7,972 bases of DNA from an uncultured Sphingobacteriaceae bacterium. Its GTDB lineage: Bacteria > Bacteroidota > Bacteroidia > Sphingobacteriales > Sphingobacteriaceae. Position 1 is the first letter of the stretch, and each line of letters begins with the position of its first letter. Location: NCBI GenBank assembly GCA_937875035.1, contig CALNCF010000135.1, positions 1 to 7,972 of the forward strand. The letters run 5' to 3'. Shown in pieces: positions 6,771-7,972 of this stretch. The position numbers and the translations under genes were made by a program. Under the pieces are notes generated by a model. It made no database searches, had not been told where the DNA came from, and saw only the letters and a program-made list of their open reading frames with translations.

Positions 6771-7301
6771 ATGTTTTACCTCAAAGCGTTACACATCATC
6801 TTCGTGGTTACCTGGTTTGCCGGGCTGTTCTATATCGTCCGTCTTTTTATTTATCACGTGGAAGCTGAACAGGAAGAGCCATTGAAGAAAAGGATACTGC
6901 AAGAGCAATACCGCATCATGGAGAAACGGTTGTGGTATGGCATTACCTGGCCTTCGGCAGTGCTCGCGGTCGGCTCGGGCTTATACCTGGCCTACCTCAT
7001 GGGTTTTTACGGGAGCGTATGGCTCTGGACAAAGCTGGGCTTTGTGGCCGGGCTCGTGGTCTATCACCTCATTACACACCGCATGTTCGCGCAGTTGCAG
7101 AAAGATGAAGTACGTTACAGCAGCATAAAGCTGAGGGTATGGAACGAGGTGGCAACCCTGTTCCTGGTAAGCATTGTGTTTATCGTGGTATTGAAGGATG
7201 CCATGAGCTTTATATACGGCATTGCGGGGCTGCTCTTGTTCGCGGCCATTATTATGCTGGCCATCCGTATCTATAAACGGATGCGGGAAGCGAAAGCTTA
7301 G
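6771..7301 (+). CDS. hemJ: Protoporphyrinogen IX oxidase HemJ
   Basis: 176 residues, an integral membrane protein of the UPF0093/HemJ family, which oxidises protoporphyrinogen IX to protoporphyrin IX in haem synthesis in bacteria lacking HemG or HemY. The N-terminus YLKALHIIFVVTWFAGLFYI carries the family's conserved early histidine (H8), followed by RLFIYHVEAE (R24, H29) and WLWTKLGFVAGLVVYH (K88, H99). Four to five membrane helices are visible (about 4-25, 60-78, 86-103, 127-143 and 147-167), and the tail is basic (IYKRMREAKA). Length and order of motifs are typical. It starts 36 bases after the lipoprotein gene without an evident Shine-Dalgarno sequence. It overlaps the convergent gene by 4 bases at the stop codons, leaving no room for an intergenic terminator. 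No other haem genes are in the window. Confidence 0.93.
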   Translation: MFYLKALHIIFVVTWFAGLFYIVRLFIYHVEAEQEEPLKKRILQEQYRIMEKRLWYGITWPSAVLAVGSGLYLAYLMGFYGSVWLWTKLGFVAGLVVYHLITHRMFAQLQKDEVRYSSIKLRVWNEVATLFLVSIVFIVVLKDAMSFIYGIAGLLLFAAIIMLAIRIYKRMREAKA

Positions 7302-7729
7302 CTCATATTCTCCTCGCTCATATCACCGATACCGATGTCGGATTCTTCTTCCGTTTTTCCGCTGAGCTTTTCCCGGATCAGCTGCATCAGCCGCGGGTTC
7401 CAGCTCTCATCTACCAGGTTGGAGATCATATTAATGACAATGTGCGATAAGCCGTATTTCACCAGGAAATTCGATTTGCGCAGCAATACTTTTTCGATAA
7501 GGATGCCCGCCGCGAAGCTGAGCCCCGTAGAAAGCAGGCTTTTATTTTGGCTGCTCCCTGAAAAAATGGAACGTGCGCCCTGCATCAGCAGCCTGGCGGG
7601 CTGAAGACTTTGTACAATCTCTTCCACGCTGGCGCTCATCTCGGCTTCCTTGCGTTTGCTTTGTTTTTTCAGCCTGGAAATTTCCCGTTCCAGGTCCTGC
7701 ATGTTACTGATCTTCCTCTTCATCATCAT
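7298..7729 (-). CDS. Hypothetical helical protein, partner of the holin-X-like gene
   Basis: Up to 143 residues, function unknown. The N-terminal part (about 10-45) is charged and looks like a coiled-coil helix (MQDLEREISRLKKQSKRKEA), followed by SVEEIVQSLQPARLL. There is a weakly hydrophobic segment in the middle (about 65-83, SLLSTGLSFAAGILIEKVLL) and an acidic tail (EEESDIGIGDMSEE). The general plan (charged helix, SLQP-type motif, Gly-rich hydrophobic stretch) recalls small uncharacterised Bacteroidota proteins encoded beside holin-X and YtxH-type genes. The start is uncertain. Three ATGs in a row (7729, 7726, 7723) overlap the upstream gene and have AAGGA nearby, whereas the ATG at 7702 follows that gene's stop by one base (TAACATG) and would give 134 residues. 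The pair is clearly translationally linked. An envelope or stress role is only a guess from context. Confidence 0.75.
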   Translation of the reverse strand: MMMKRKISNMQDLEREISRLKKQSKRKEAEMSASVEEIVQSLQPARLLMQGARSIFSGSSQNKSLLSTGLSFAAGILIEKVLLRKSNFLVKYGLSHIVINMISNLVDESWNPRLMQLIREKLSGKTEEESDIGIGDMSEENMS

Positions 7730-7972
7730 CTTCCTTAAACATTTGACGTATAATGGTACCGGCTACCTTATCCTTGATCGCTGAACGGAACACGATCATC
7801 AGCAGTGACAGCAAAAAGTAAAGTCCTGCGATAACCAGGAAGCCTCCGTAGCTGTTCTGTAAAACCTCGTTCAGGTAGAACGCTGCCGCGATGCTCAGGA
7901 ATAAAAAGGTGAAGAATACGAACACCAGCAGCGAAGCCGCGGCCAACAAGCCCACCGCCAGGGGCGCCCACG
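7704..7972 (-). CDS. Holin-X-like (Phage_holin_3_6-type) small membrane protein, 5' end cut by the window edge
   Basis: The frame is open to the right edge, showing 88 C-terminal residues beginning WAPLAVGLLAAA; the real start lies beyond the window, and the GTG at 7955 is not a credible start. Two membrane helices are visible (LLVFVFFTFLFLSIAAAFYL and FLVIAGLYFLLSLLMIVF) joined by a short NEVLQNSYGG loop. After them come a basic turn (RSAIKDKV) and a strongly acidic tail (KEDDDEEEDQ). This two-helix hairpin with an amphipathic end is typical of the 'phage holin family' proteins found on many bacterial chromosomes. Despite the name they are not evidently phage genes, and nothing phage-like is nearby. 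It overlaps or directly abuts the next gene, so both are surely one transcript whose promoter is outside the window. Confidence 0.75.
   Translation of the reverse strand, partial: WAPLAVGLLAAASLLVFVFFTFLFLSIAAAFYLNEVLQNSYGGFLVIAGLYFLLSLLMIVFRSAIKDKVAGTIIRQMFKEDDDEEEDQ

Noticed and set aside
7704..7972. The holin-like protein as a sign of a prophage
   Set aside because: Holin-X-type proteins are common on Bacteroidota chromosomes, and no phage structural, lysis or integrase genes are visible.
1..7972. A defence island, CRISPR array, transposon or biosynthetic cluster
   Set aside because: Every long open frame is accounted for by housekeeping or envelope genes; no repeat arrays, inverted-repeat ends, transposase or nuclease/helicase motifs were seen.

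Overview
The window is ordinary chromosomal sequence from a Bacteroidota bacterium, most likely of the Chitinophagaceae/Chitinophagales type. The pointers are a PorV/PorQ-family outer-membrane protein, a HemJ-type haem enzyme, a LuxE-like acyl-protein synthetase, a TyrRS that closely follows the Bacteroidota pattern, a TAnnTTTG-like promoter box and few strong Shine-Dalgarno sequences. The lineage call is inferred from protein style, not from a search. I see no phage, insertion sequence, CRISPR array, tRNA or rRNA, and no gap between genes longer than about 165 bases.

Layout. Positions 1-3683 hold a minus-strand run in the order AcpH-like protein (3683-3009), PorV/PorQ-like protein (3008-1932) and NAD-dependent DNA ligase LigA (1880 to beyond the left edge). 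The first two are joined without a gap (TAA immediately followed by ATG), and ligA follows after 51 bases, so they are probably co-transcribed. A 162-base divergent spacer with a good Bacteroidota-type -7 box leads into tyrS (3846-5138, plus). A hairpin at 5164-5192 ends tyrS and probably also the convergent LuxE-like gene (6184-5195, minus). A 64-base divergent spacer follows, then a small lipoprotein gene (6249-6734) and hemJ (6771-7301), both plus. hemJ runs tail to tail, with overlapping stop codons, into a minus-strand pair: a holin-X-like membrane protein cut by the right edge and a small helical partner protein (7729-7298).

Functions are mostly housekeeping: DNA replication and repair (LigA), tRNA charging (TyrRS), haem synthesis (HemJ), envelope proteins (PorV/PorQ-like, lipoprotein, holin-X-like pair) and acyl-group chemistry (AcpH-like, LuxE-like). 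No defence or secretion system is complete here.

The most surprising point is inside tyrS. Just after the KFGKS loop, the stretch where TyrRS proteins normally carry a TSPYKFYQFW-type motif is replaced in frame by VIHSSNLCTEITLNTS, which reads like the active-site cysteine motif (SNLCTEI) of ribonucleotide reductase large subunits. This may be a tiny recombination or gene-conversion tract, or an assembly chimera, and it is the item most worth checking.
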